Part shown: piece by piece, positions 15,362 to 24,619 of the stretch
How positions within the stretch are numbered: position 1 is the first letter of the stretch
Layout: the number at the start of each line of letters is the position of its first letter
DNA from: Lysobacter arenosi
Lineage (GTDB): Bacteria > Pseudomonadota > Gammaproteobacteria > Xanthomonadales > Xanthomonadaceae
NCBI RefSeq assembly: GCF_016613475.2
Contig: NZ_CP071517.1
Coordinates: 3,883,893 to 3,947,892 of the forward strand
Length of the DNA: 64,000 nt
Direction: 5' to 3'
Notes under the pieces: generated by a model
The model's input: only the letters and a program-made list of their open reading frames with translations
Told to the model about the DNA's origin: nothing
The model's database searches: none
Made by a program: the position numbers and the translations under genes

Positions 15362-17830
15362 TCAGGCGGCTGCGCGGCTGTCGTGCTGCAGGTCGCGATA
15401 GCCCGCCGAACGCAGCTCCTCGCTGTCGAAGTCATCGACGCTGATGGTGTCGATGGTCATCTCGCGCAGCTCTTCGAGCTGGCGACGCTCGTCGGCGGTG
15501 ATCCAGCCTTCGCGCACGCCCTCGTCCAGCTGCGAGGCGAAATCATGGGCCTCGATGTCGCTGTTCTTGAGCGCCTTGAGGAACTTGCGCTCCACCGGCT
15601 CGGCCAGGATCGCCTTCTGCAGGTAGCTGTTGATGCGGCCGGCCGGATTGTTCTCGCCCGGCGTCATGAAGATGCCGGCGGCGAGGCGGTCACGCGCTTC
15701 GTTCGGCGACATCAGCAAGGACGCGGTCTTGTGGCCGAGGCGATCGCTCGGTGCCTGCGCGCGGCGGCCCCACGGGAACACCAGCATCCACAGCAGCCAG
15801 CCGACCGGACGGATCGGGAAGTTGCGCAGCGCCGCCGAGAAGGCGATCTCGATCTTGTGCACGCTGTTGTGCACCGACCACGCCAGCAGCGGCTGGTCGG
15901 AGACCGGACGGCCCTGGTCCTCGTAGCGCTTGAGCATCGCGCTGACGATGTAGAGGTGGCTGAGCACGTCGCCCAGGCGGCCCGACAGCGATTCCTTGAA
16001 CTTGAGCTTGCCGCCGAGCAGCAGCATCGAGGTGTCGGCCATCAGCGCCAGTGCGGCCGAATAGCGGTTGAGCTTGCGGTAGTAGCGACGGGTGTAGGCA
16101 TCGCCCGGGGCTGCGCCGAACCTGGCGTTGACCAGGCCGTACCACCAGCTGCGCACGGCGTTGGAGATGGCGAATCCGATGTGGCCGAACAGGTTCTTGT
16201 CGAACTCGCGCAGGCGCTCGTCCGGATCGGGCAGCGTGGCCGCCTTCATTTCCTTGAGCACCCACGGATGGCACAGGATCGCGCCCTGGCCGAAGATCAT
16301 CAGCGAGCGCGTCATGATGTTGGCGCCCTCCACCGTGATCGCGATGGGCGAGGCCTGCCAGCCACGGCCGAGGTAGTTCTTCGGTCCGAGGATGATGCCC
16401 TTGCCGCCATGGATGTCCATCGCATCCTGCGCGGCCTCGCGGCCCATCTCGGTGCAGTGGTACTTGGAGATCGTCGACGGCACGGCCGGCAGTTCGCCAC
16501 GCGCGACCGCCGCGGCCGATGCCTCGGCCAGCGCACTGGCGGCGTAGGCGTTGCCGGCGATGCGCGCAAGCGCTTCCTCGACACCCTCGAAGCGGCCGAC
16601 CGAGAGGCCGAACTGCTTGCGGATGCGCGCGTAGGCACCGGTGACCACCGCAGCCATCTTGGCGCCGCCGCTGGCGGTGGAGGGCAGGGTGATCGAGCGG
16701 CCGATCGACAGGCACTCCACCAGCATCTGCCAGCCCTTGCCGGCGTAGGCTTCGCCGCCGATCAGCTGGCTCAGCGGGATGAACACCTCGCGGCCATGGA
16801 TCGGGCCGTTCTGGAACGGCGAGTTGAGCGGGAAGTGGCGGCGACCGATCTCGACACCGGCGGTGTCGCGCGGCAGCAGCGCCAGGGTGATGCCGATGTC
16901 CTTCTGGTCGCCGATCAGGCCGTCCGGGTCGTACATGCGGAACGCCAGGCCGATGAGCGTGGCCACCGGCGCCAGGGTGATGTAGCGCTTGTCGAAGGTC
17001 AGCTTGACGCCGACCACGCGCGCGCCGTTCCACTCACCGGTGGTGACGATGCCGTAGTCGGGAATCGAGGTTGCGTCGGAACCGGCCCACGGACCGGTCA
17101 GGCCGAAGCAGGGCACTTCGCGGCCATCGGCCAGGCGCGGCAGGTAGTAGTCCTTCTGCTCCTGGGTGCCGTAGTGCAGCAGCAGCTCGGCCGGGCCGAG
17201 CGAATTGGGCACGCCGACGGTGGAGCTGACCACCGAGGAGATCGACGCCAGCTTCTGGATGACCTTGTGGTTGCCCAGCGCCGAAAAGCCCAGGCCGCCG
17301 TATTCCTTCGGCACGATCATGCCGAAGAACTTGTTCTTCTTGATGAACTCCCACACCGGCGGAGTCAGGTCGGCATGGACGTGGGTGATCTCCCAGTCGT
17401 TGATCATCCGGCACAGCTCTTCGGTCGGTCCGTCGAGGAAGGCCTGCTCGTCCGCGCTCAGGGTCGGCTTGGCCTGGTTCAACAGCACGTTCCAGTCCGG
17501 CTTGCCGGAGAACAGCTCGCCCTCGAAGCCGACCGTGCCGGCTTCCAGTGCGACGCGTTCGGTTTCCGACAGCGGCGGCAGGATCTTGGTGTAGAAGCCC
17601 AGCAGCGGCTTGGTGATGAAGGGCAGGCGGAACTGCGGCAGCAGCAGCGGCAGCGCGATCAGCGCGGTGACGAAGGCGGCAACCAGAGTGGCCGTGCCGT
17701 TGGCGCCCAGCAGCCAGCAGGCCACCAGCGCCGTCGCGGTCAGCGCCGCCCAGACCGGCAGGCGCAGCCGGTGATAGGCGGCAATGGCCCCGACCAGCAG
17801 GAAGGCAATGAAAGGAATCGCAATACTCAT
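15362..17830 (-). CDS. fadE: FadE-type acyl-CoA dehydrogenase
   Basis: An 822-residue enzyme, the long gammaproteobacterial FadE form (normal acyl-CoA dehydrogenases are about 390). An N-terminal membrane region of two to three hydrophobic segments (residues 1-60) precedes the dehydrogenase core, which has VPKEYGGLGFSALG, the FAD-contact segment CFGLTGPWAGSDA and the MDIHGGKGIILGPKNYLGRGW segment. The C-terminal 300 residues form the DUF1974 extension. It catalyses the first oxidation of fatty-acid beta-oxidation. The start MSIAIPFIAFLL has GGAG ten bases upstream; a longer frame to 17947 is not family-like. A divergent TetR gene is its likely regulator. Confidence 0.93.
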   Translation of the reverse strand: MSIAIPFIAFLLVGAIAAYHRLRLPVWAALTATALVACWLLGANGTATLVAAFVTALIALPLLLPQFRLPFITKPLLGFYTKILPPLSETERVALEAGTVGFEGELFSGKPDWNVLLNQAKPTLSADEQAFLDGPTEELCRMINDWEITHVHADLTPPVWEFIKKNKFFGMIVPKEYGGLGFSALGNHKVIQKLASISSVVSSTVGVPNSLGPAELLLHYGTQEQKDYYLPRLADGREVPCFGLTGPWAGSDATSIPDYGIVTTGEWNGARVVGVKLTFDKRYITLAPVATLIGLAFRMYDPDGLIGDQKDIGITLALLPRDTAGVEIGRRHFPLNSPFQNGPIHGREVFIPLSQLIGGEAYAGKGWQMLVECLSIGRSITLPSTASGGAKMAAVVTGAYARIRKQFGLSVGRFEGVEEALARIAGNAYAASALAEASAAAVARGELPAVPSTISKYHCTEMGREAAQDAMDIHGGKGIILGPKNYLGRGWQASPIAITVEGANIMTRSLMIFGQGAILCHPWVLKEMKAATLPDPDERLREFDKNLFGHIGFAISNAVRSWWYGLVNARFGAAPGDAYTRRYYRKLNRYSAALALMADTSMLLLGGKLKFKESLSGRLGDVLSHLYIVSAMLKRYEDQGRPVSDQPLLAWSVHNSVHKIEIAFSAALRNFPIRPVGWLLWMLVFPWGRRAQAPSDRLGHKTASLLMSPNEARDRLAAGIFMTPGENNPAGRINSYLQKAILAEPVERKFLKALKNSDIEAHDFASQLDEGVREGWITADERRQLEELREMTIDTISVDDFDSEELRSAGYRDLQHDSRAAA

Positions 17831-17968
17831 GACAACGCTCCAGCGGCGATGACGAAGTCTGCACAAGGCAGGCTGACCATATGAGTTGAGGCGAAGCGGC
17901 GGTGGCGGAAGGGCCGGCCTCCGATAGAGAGGGGGCCGGCCATTCAAGCAACTGCATCAAACGCTCAA

Positions 17969-17984
17969 CATACGGCCGAGTATG
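17969..17984. promoter_or_regulatory. candidate operator palindrome in the fadE-tetR divergent region
   Basis: catac-ggccga-gtatg, a perfect 5-base inverted repeat, lies about 140 bases upstream of fadE. A second catac...gtatg pair (18174-18199) ends 16 bases before the TetR start. The 385-base gap between the two genes (17831-18215) otherwise shows no gene. TetR regulators usually bind such inverted repeats between divergent genes. Confidence 0.4.
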
Positions 17985-18173
17985 GTAATGTTCGCCCGTC
18001 GCTGTCAAGGAAGTGGAAGCGGAGTCGGGATGCCGGACCAGCCCGGAGCGGGCTGGAGGACATCGGACCCGGCTCAAAAGGCAGCGTAACGCGCCTGTTC
18101 CGCCCGTCTGAGGGCCCTGCGGGCACCACGATGTTTCCTGATTCGCCCCGGCGTTCCGGTTCTGTTGCAGCTA

Positions 18174-18199
18174 CATACTGTCCCCGCCGGTGCCGTATG
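18174..18199. promoter_or_regulatory. second catac/gtatg inverted repeat, candidate TetR operator
   Basis: catac and gtatg are separated by 16 bases immediately upstream of the TetR start, where a bound repressor would block its own transcription. The same half-sites occur in the element at 17969, with a spacer 10 bases shorter, about one helical turn. Confidence 0.35.
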
Positions 18200-18215
18200 G
18201 TTAAACTTGTCACCT

Positions 18216-18845
18216 ATGAGCTCGACCGCGCACCCCAAGCAAGACCGACCCGGACAGGCCCGTAACGGCGGCTCCGGAACCGAACGCACCGGTCGCCTCA
18301 GCGCAGACGACTGGGCCCAGGCCGCGCTCGACCTGATCGCCGAACAGGGAGTCGCCGCGGTTGCGGTCGAACCGCTGGCACGCCGGCTGGGCGTGACCAA
18401 GGGCAGCTTCTACTGGCACTTCCCCTCGCGCGACGCCCTGCTGGTGGCGGCGCTGGAGCGCTGGGAGAAGGTCGAGCAGGAGACCGTCTTCGGCCAGCTC
18501 GAACCCATCTCCGACCCGCGTGAGCGCCTGCGCGCGCTGTTCACCCTGGTCGCGCACGAGTTCAAGTCGCACGTCATCTATTCCGAGCTGCTCAAGGCGC
18601 TCGACCATCCGGCCGTGCAGCCGGTGATCGGTCGCGTGTCCGAGCGCCGCCTGGACTACCTCACCGCATCGTTCCGCCAGGCCGGCCTGGCCCGGACCGA
18701 TGCCCAGCATCGCGCCCGCCTGCTCTACGCCGCCTATGTCGGCTTCCTGCAGCTGAACCTGCAGCTGCACCAGGCGCGCATGCAGCACGACGAATTCGAG
18801 GCCTATGTCGAGCACATGATGGCCACGCTGATCCCTTCTTCTTGA
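18216..18845 (+). CDS. TetR/AcrR family regulator, probably of fadE
   Basis: A 209-residue regulator. The DNA-binding helix-turn-helix is at about residues 30-75 (LDLIAEQGVAAVAVEPLARRL, then GVTKGSFYWHFPSRDALLVAAL, the canonical TetR motif). The rest is an all-helical ligand domain. It faces fadE across 385 bases and precedes pckG by 32 bases. By analogy with other TetR-type fatty-acid regulators it may sense acyl-CoA and control beta-oxidation; co-transcription with the gluconeogenic pckG would make metabolic sense. The ligand is inferred only. Confidence 0.85.
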   Translation: MSSTAHPKQDRPGQARNGGSGTERTGRLSADDWAQAALDLIAEQGVAAVAVEPLARRLGVTKGSFYWHFPSRDALLVAALERWEKVEQETVFGQLEPISDPRERLRALFTLVAHEFKSHVIYSELLKALDHPAVQPVIGRVSERRLDYLTASFRQAGLARTDAQHRARLLYAAYVGFLQLNLQLHQARMQHDEFEAYVEHMMATLIPSS

Positions 18846-18877
18846 TAGACCAGCCCCCCGCTGGAGGATGTTTGCAA

Positions 18878-20684
18878 ATGAATGCGATTTCCCATGACGT
18901 CTCGAAACCTGCCATTGCGCCGGGGAGCGAAGGCAGCAAGCTGGCGGCACTCAATGCCTGGGTCGCCCAGGTCGCCGCACTGACCCAGCCCGATGCGATT
19001 GTCTGGTGCGACGGCAGCGATGCCGAGAACGCCGCGCTGATCAAGCAGATGCAGGCCGACGGCACCCTTGGTCAAGCTCAACGAGCAGACCCATCCGGAC
19101 AGCTGGCTGCACCGCTCGCATCCCGATGACGTCGCCCGCGTCGAGCACCTGACCTTCGTCTGCACCAGCGAGCAGGAAGACGCCGGCCCGAACAACCACT
19201 GGATGTCGCCGGCCGACGGCCACAAGCAGATGGATGCGCTGTTCGAAGGCTGCATGCAGGGCCGCACCATGTACGTGATCCCGTACTGCATGGGCCCGAT
19301 CGACTCGCCGCTGTCGCGTTGCGGCGTGGAGATCACCGACAGCCCATACGTGGTCGCCAACATGCGCATCATGACCCGCATGGGCGCACCGGCGCTGGCG
19401 CGCATCGAGCGCGAAGGCACCTTCGTGCGCGGCCTGCATTCGATCGGCGAGCTCGATCCGGAGCGTCGCTTCATCATGCATTTCCCGGAAGAGCTGACGA
19501 TCAAGTCGTTCGGTTCCGGCTACGGCGGCAACGCGCTGCTTGGCAAGAAGTGCCATGCCCTGCGCATCGCCTCGCACCAGGCCCGTTCGGAAGGCTGGCT
19601 GGCCGAGCACATGCTGATCCTCGGCCTGGAGAATCCGCAGGGCGAGACGCATTACGTCGCCGCGGCATTCCCGTCGGCCTGTGGCAAGACCAACCTGGCC
19701 ATGCTGATTCCGCCGGAGGGCTACCGCGCCCAGGGCTGGAAGGTGTGGACGGTCGGCGACGACATCTGCTGGATGCGCCCCGGCGCGGACGGCCGCCTGT
19801 ATGCGATCAACCCGGAGGCCGGTTTCTTCGGCGTCGCGCCGGGCACTTCGGACAAGTCCAACCCGAACGCACTGGCCTCGATCCAGCACCACACGATCTT
19901 CACCAACGTCGGTGTCACCGCCGACAACCAGCCGTGGTGGGAAGGCCTGGACAACGGCCAGGCTCCGGTCACCGACTGGCGCGGCAATCCGTATGACGCC
20001 GCCAAGGGTCCCGCCGCACATCCGAACTCGCGCTTCACCGTGTCGGCCAAGCAGTGTCCGAGCTATTCGGAGCAGGCCGAGAACCCGGCCGGCGTGCCGA
20101 TCAGCGCGATTGTTTTCGGTGGTCGCCGCGCTTCGCTGGTGCCGCTGGTGTTCGAAGCACGCGACTGGGCGCACGGCGTCCTCGTCGGTGCCGCGATGGG
20201 CTCGGAAACCACCGCCGCCGCCACCGGCGCGGTCGGCGTGATGCGCCGCGACCCGATGGCGATGAAGCCGTTCTGCGGCTACAACTTCGCCGACTACTTC
20301 AGCCACTGGCTGTCGTTCGACAAGGCCGGCGCGAAGCTGCCGAAGATCTTCCACGTCAACTGGTTCCGCAAGGGCGACGACGGCAAGTTCCTGTGGCCGG
20401 GCTTCGGCGACAACCTGCGCGTGCTGGAGTGGATGATCCAGCGCGTGAAGGGCGAAGCCGGTTCGGTGGAAACGCCGATCGGCCACCTGCCGGCGGAAGG
20501 CGACCTCAACCTCGACGGCATCACGCTGGGCGAGGAGGCACGCGAGAAGCTGTTCGGCTTCGACCATGCCGGCTGGAAGGCCGAGTTCGCCAGCATCGGC
20601 GAGTACCTCGACGAGTACGGCCCGCGCATGCCGCAGGCACTGAAGGACGAGCAGCAGCGCATCGCCCAGGACCTGGCCGGCTGA
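18878..20684 (+). pseudogene. pckG: phosphoenolpyruvate carboxykinase (GTP), frameshifted near codon 64
   Basis: The N-terminal 63 codons (MNAISHDVSKP...QMQADGT) read in one frame and the remaining ~538 (VKLNEQTHPDSWLHRSHP to the C-terminus) in another. The split is at 19067-19070, where ACCCTTGGTC contains one T too many for T-L-V-K-L-N. Joined, the protein is about 600 residues, the usual length of GTP-type PEPCK. Core motifs are intact: FPSACGKTNLAML (P-loop with the catalytic-loop Cys), TVGDDICWMRP (metal site) and the FGGRR guanine/substrate segment. It converts oxaloacetate plus GTP to PEP. GGAGG precedes the ATG. Because this enzyme is normally important, a base-call error is at least as likely as true loss. 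Confidence 0.88.
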
Positions 20685-20691
20685 GGACTCC

Positions 20692-21276
20692 ATGACCGAC
20701 AACCCCGCCGCGCTCGCGGCCAGTCGTGAACTGCTGATCGACGGCCGCCCGCTGCGGGTGTTCGACGGGCACCTGCCCAATGTCGGAGACTACGTGCGCG
20801 GCCTTGCCAAGGCCGCGTTCACGCGCACCGAAATCGCCCGGCCGGAAACGGCCGAGCACAAGCACTGGGCCACCGAGGTCAAACTCGAGGCGCTGTTGCA
20901 GCAACCGATCTTCGACATCACCCGGCGTGCCGTGCTCGGCTTCACCACGTCGACGCACGGATACCGTCCGTATCGGGCCTACACCAATGTCGCCTCCTTC
21001 GGCGACATGCTCTTCAGCCATACCGACTGCCTGCCTGACCAGCACGACCTCACCGCGCTGTGGTACCTGTGCGAGAAGTGGGACCTGGAGTGGGGCGGCG
21101 AAACGATGTTCTTCGACGCCCAGGACGAAGTCGCCGCAGCGATCCAGCCCAGGCCCGGCCGTCTGGTGATCTTCGACGGTGCGATCAAGCATGTCGGGCG
21201 CCCTCCCAACCGCGTCTGCTACGCGCCGCGGTACACGTTCGCGATCAAGCTCGAGCGTCTGGCCGCGGGCAGGTGA
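20692..21276 (+). CDS. 2OG-Fe(II) oxygenase (prolyl-hydroxylase-like)
   Basis: A 194-residue double-stranded beta-helix protein. The iron triad is visible as His and Asp in LFSHTDCLP and the distal His in AIKHVGRPP, followed by an Arg (PRYTF region) for 2-oxoglutarate. Members hydroxylate protein or peptide side chains, or small molecules. It lies eight bases after pckG and is followed by two sulfotransferase-type genes on the same strand, the second coupled by ATGA overlap, so a joint hydroxylation/sulfation pathway is a reasonable inference. Substrate unknown. Confidence 0.8.
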   Translation: MTDNPAALAASRELLIDGRPLRVFDGHLPNVGDYVRGLAKAAFTRTEIARPETAEHKHWATEVKLEALLQQPIFDITRRAVLGFTTSTHGYRPYRAYTNVASFGDMLFSHTDCLPDQHDLTALWYLCEKWDLEWGGETMFFDAQDEVAAAIQPRPGRLVIFDGAIKHVGRPPNRVCYAPRYTFAIKLERLAAGR

Positions 21277-21290
21277 GCGGACATGACGGC

Positions 21291-22334
21291 ATGGCGTCGA
21301 TGAGTCCCTTCGCAGCCGACACTTCCGTCCTGCAACGCGCGGCCGAGGCGGCCTGGTTTCCGCTCGACCTCAATGTCCCGGAGCGCAGTTTCAGCTTCGC
21401 CCGGATCGACGCCGAAGCGCTCGAGCGTTCCACCTTCATGGACACGCGCCTGGACGCGGCGATCGCGCAGGTCGAAACCGTGCCGGCCGATGCCCTTGCC
21501 GCATTTCCGGTGCCGGCAACGCCGCCGGCGTGGCTGTTGCATACCTCCTTCTGCGGTTCGACCCTGCTGGCGCGCGCGCTGCACGTGCCGGCGCGCCAGG
21601 TCGCGCTCAAGGAACCGCTGGTGTTGCGCAGGCTGGGCGATGCGCGGCACGCCGGGCGCGATCTGGGCGACCTGTGCGAGCTGTCGGCCCGGCTGCTGTC
21701 GCGGCCGTGGACAGACGGTGGCGGCGTGCTGATCAAGGCGACGCATGCCGCGCTCAATGTCGCCCCCGACCTGCTGGCGGCGACGCCGGCCAGCCGCGCG
21801 GTGCTGCTGACGTCGTCGCTCGACGATTTCCTGGTGTCCAACCTGAAGAAGAACGCAGACACCCAGGCCAAGATTCCGGCCCTGGCCGAGCGTGCCTTGC
21901 AGGCGGGGACACTGCACTTGCGGCTGCCGCCGCAGGCGTTGCAGCCACCGGACCTGTTGTGCGCGGCGGCGCTGCAATGGGCGGCGCAACGCGACCTGGT
22001 CGTGTCGCTTGCGAACCGTTTCGGCGACCGCGTTCGCGTGCTCGATTTCGAAGCATTGTTGGCCGCGCCAGTGGACGTGGCAGTCGCCTGCTCGCGCTGG
22101 TTGCGCCTGCCTGCATCCGCGGACGATGTCGCGGCACGCGCGGCCGAGGCTTCGCTCCGCAATGCCAAGGCGGTGTCGGTCGCCTACGGTGCCGACCAGC
22201 GCGAGCGCGAAGCGCAGCTGGTGCTGGAGCACCATGCCGACCTGATCGCCCATGCCCGCGGCTGGGCCGCGCGCTTCCTGCAACCCGCACTGGCTGCACA
22301 ATTGCCGATGACCGCAGTGGAACACTGGACATGA
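21291..22334 (+). CDS. sulfotransferase-like P-loop protein
   Basis: A 347-residue soluble protein. The 5'-phosphosulfate-binding loop of sulfotransferases is recognisable as LLHTSFCGSTLLARAL (about residue 85). The usual second PAPS contact (a RxPxxxxxS motif) is not evident, so it could be a degenerate or specialised member. Two in-frame ATGs (21291 and 21300) are possible; ribosome-binding sites for both are weak, consistent with coupling to the oxygenase gene 14 bases upstream. Its last codons overlap the start of the next sulfotransferase gene (ATGA). Confidence 0.65.
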   Translation: MASMSPFAADTSVLQRAAEAAWFPLDLNVPERSFSFARIDAEALERSTFMDTRLDAAIAQVETVPADALAAFPVPATPPAWLLHTSFCGSTLLARALHVPARQVALKEPLVLRRLGDARHAGRDLGDLCELSARLLSRPWTDGGGVLIKATHAALNVAPDLLAATPASRAVLLTSSLDDFLVSNLKKNADTQAKIPALAERALQAGTLHLRLPPQALQPPDLLCAAALQWAAQRDLVVSLANRFGDRVRVLDFEALLAAPVDVAVACSRWLRLPASADDVAARAAEASLRNAKAVSVAYGADQREREAQLVLEHHADLIAHARGWAARFLQPALAAQLPMTAVEHWT

Positions 22335-23932
22335 CCGCGACCCTTGCCTCGTTGTGGCAACAAGGCGAGACCTACGCCCGTCAGGGCCAGTGGGCCGCTG
22401 CGTTGAAGGCCTACGACGGCGTGCTCGGCCACGATCCCGGCCATGTCATGGCGATGCTGCGGGCCTCGCGCGTGGCCTTGTCGCTGGGCCGCTACCGCGA
22501 CTCGCGCGAGTACGCGATGCGCGCCCTCGCCAGTCGTCCCAGCGGCGACGAGCCGGTGCTGACGCTGGCGCGCGCGCTGCGCATGTTCAACGAACCGCTG
22601 GCACTGCTCGAATGCGTCGAACACTCGCGCTGGCGCGAGCGCAAGTCGGCGCAGTGGCTGACCGAGATCGCGATGCTGGTCAGCACCATCGGCGAAAACA
22701 CGCTGGCGATGGAACTGCTCGACCTGGCGGTACAGCGCGATCCCAAGCATCCGCCGACGCGCTATTTCCGTGGCGTGGTGCAGATGTTCTTCGGCGAGAT
22801 GGACGCCTCCCAGCAGGAGCTGGAGCTGTGCATCGGGCAGCTGCCGACCTATGCGCAGGCGCACTGGGTGTTGTCGCGCCTGCGCAAGCAGACCGCGGAA
22901 AAGAACCACGTCGATCGCATGCAGGCCTTGATCCCGCGCATCCCGGTGGGCAGCGACAGCCGTGTCTACCTGGCGTTCGCGATGCACAACGAGTTGCACG
23001 ACCTGGGTCGCTACGACGAGTCCTGGCAGGCACTCGACCACGCCTGCCGGGTCAAGCGCCAGCTGACGCCGCACGATCGCGACGATGCCCGCCGCATGTA
23101 CGAAGGCCTGATGAAGCTGTGCGATGCCGGCTTCGTCACGCCCGACGCGCAGGCCCAGGCGACGCCACCGCCGTATGTGCCGGTGTTCATCGTCGGCATG
23201 CACCGCTCCGGCAGCACGCTGCTGGAGCAGCTGCTCGCCGGTCACCCGGACGTGGCCGATGGTGGCGAGACCTACTCGTTCACTTCGCAGATGCGCTACT
23301 TCGGCGACCACCGCAACAAGGGCGTGCTCGATGCCGAACTGGTGCGGCGCGCCGCCGGCATCGACTACGCACAAGTCGGCCAGCGCTTCTACGAGCACAC
23401 GGCCTGGCGCTCGCAGGGCAGGGCGGTGCTGACCGAGAAGCTGCCGTCGAACTTCCTCAACCTGGGCTTCATCGCCAGGGCGCTGCCGCACGCGCGCATC
23501 CTGCACATGGTGCGCGACCCGCTCGACACCTGCTTCTCCAACCTGCGCACGATGTTCTCCGACGTCAACACGTTCTCCTACGATCAGCGCGAGCTGGCGC
23601 AGTGGTACGGCCAGTACCACCGCCTGATGGCGCACTGGCACGAGGTGATGCCGGGACGCGTGCTCGATGTCCATTACGACCGGCTGGTCGCCGACCCCGA
23701 GGGCGTGATGCGCGGCGTGCTCGATTTCTGCGGACTGCCCTGGAATGCCGCCGCCACCACCCTCGACCGGGAGGGCGGCGGGGCCGTGGCCACGGCCAGC
23801 AGCCCGCAGATGCGCGGCGGCATCATCAAGAACCGCGGTGCCGCCTGGGCCCCTTACGAGGGCAAGCTGGCGGCGCTGATCGAAGGGCTGGCGCCGTACC
23901 GCGCCGCCGCCTCGCCGGACCTTCCCGCCTAA
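22331..23932 (+). CDS. TPR-repeat sulfotransferase
   Basis: A 533-residue protein. The first ~280 residues are TPR-like helical repeats (for example LWQQGETYARQGQWAAALKAYDG), a protein-protein interaction scaffold. The C-terminal ~250 residues are a sulfotransferase with the 5'-PSB loop VFIVGMHRSGSTLLEQLL, a GGETYSF segment and the 3'-PB-type ILHMVRDPLDTCFSN. The TPR domain suggests a protein or peptide acceptor, as in tyrosylprotein-type enzymes. The start overlaps the previous stop by ATGA, so the two are translated together. An inverted repeat (ggcgcgcc, 23943-23969) follows and may end transcription. Confidence 0.85.
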   Translation: MTATLASLWQQGETYARQGQWAAALKAYDGVLGHDPGHVMAMLRASRVALSLGRYRDSREYAMRALASRPSGDEPVLTLARALRMFNEPLALLECVEHSRWRERKSAQWLTEIAMLVSTIGENTLAMELLDLAVQRDPKHPPTRYFRGVVQMFFGEMDASQQELELCIGQLPTYAQAHWVLSRLRKQTAEKNHVDRMQALIPRIPVGSDSRVYLAFAMHNELHDLGRYDESWQALDHACRVKRQLTPHDRDDARRMYEGLMKLCDAGFVTPDAQAQATPPPYVPVFIVGMHRSGSTLLEQLLAGHPDVADGGETYSFTSQMRYFGDHRNKGVLDAELVRRAAGIDYAQVGQRFYEHTAWRSQGRAVLTEKLPSNFLNLGFIARALPHARILHMVRDPLDTCFSNLRTMFSDVNTFSYDQRELAQWYGQYHRLMAHWHEVMPGRVLDVHYDRLVADPEGVMRGVLDFCGLPWNAAATTLDREGGGAVATASSPQMRGGIIKNRGAAWAPYEGKLAALIEGLAPYRAAASPDLPA

Positions 23933-24022
23933 GGGCAGCCCAGGCGCGCCGCCCGGGGAAGGGCGCGCCCTGGCCGGGTCGGGTACTTAAACCGGCGGCA
24001 CGCTGCGCGCATCACAAGGACC

Positions 24023-24619
24023 ATGCTGACCGTCGTGACCGAAATTTTGACTGATGCCCCTGCCGCCAGTGACGACGGCGCCGACGAACGTGGCCTGGTG
24101 GCCGCGGCCGCGCGTGGCGAAGTGCGGGCCTTCGAGTCCCTGTATCGGCGCCATGCCGGTCGCGTCCACGGTGTCATCGCCCGCCTGGTCGGAAACCAGG
24201 GGGCGCGGGCCGAGGACCTGACGCAGGAAGCATTCGTCCGGGCGTGGCAGGCGTTGCCGGCGTTCCGATTCGAGTCGGCGTTCTCGACCTGGCTGCATCG
24301 CCTGGCCGTCAACACCGCCTTGATGGAGATGCGCAGTCGCCGCAGCCGGCCGCAGGACGATGGCGATTCCGACGAGGAGGTCTTCGACCTGCTCGGCAGC
24401 ACCGACTCGGCCGGTCACACGACCGCGCTGACGATGGACCTGGAACGTGCCGTGGCAACACTCCCGCCCAGGGCCCGTGCCGTCCTCGTGCTGTACGACG
24501 TGGAAGGATGGAAGCACGAAGAGATCGCCGCCGAACTGGGCATGGCGGTCGGCAGTTCGAAAGCGCAATTGCACCGCGCGCGTGGCTTGTTGCGCGAGCG
24601 GCTAGGAGGACACGCATGA
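24023..24619 (+). CDS. ECF-type RNA polymerase sigma factor
   Basis: A 198-residue sigma factor with sigma-2 at about residues 35-100 (ARAEDLTQEAFVRAWQALPAFR) and a sigma-4 helix-turn-helix at about 140-190 (VEGWKHEEIAAELGMAVGSSKAQLHRARG). It is the first gene of a three-gene set with the following membrane regulator and DUF4097 gene; the next gene overlaps its stop codon by ATGA. In related bacteria this order is a stress-responsive sigma/anti-sigma/effector unit. Stimulus unknown. Confidence 0.9.
   Translation: MLTVVTEILTDAPAASDDGADERGLVAAAARGEVRAFESLYRRHAGRVHGVIARLVGNQGARAEDLTQEAFVRAWQALPAFRFESAFSTWLHRLAVNTALMEMRSRRSRPQDDGDSDEEVFDLLGSTDSAGHTTALTMDLERAVATLPPRARAVLVLYDVEGWKHEEIAAELGMAVGSSKAQLHRARGLLRERLGGHA

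Noticed and set aside
15281..17884. An 867-codon open frame on the plus strand opposite fadE
   Set aside because: Low-complexity composition and no motif; the minus strand encodes a textbook FadE.
23933..24022. A rho-independent terminator after the TPR-sulfotransferase gene
   Set aside because: The ggcgcgcc inverted repeat is present, but no T tract follows; the next gene starts 54 bases on. Left as a note in the gene entry.
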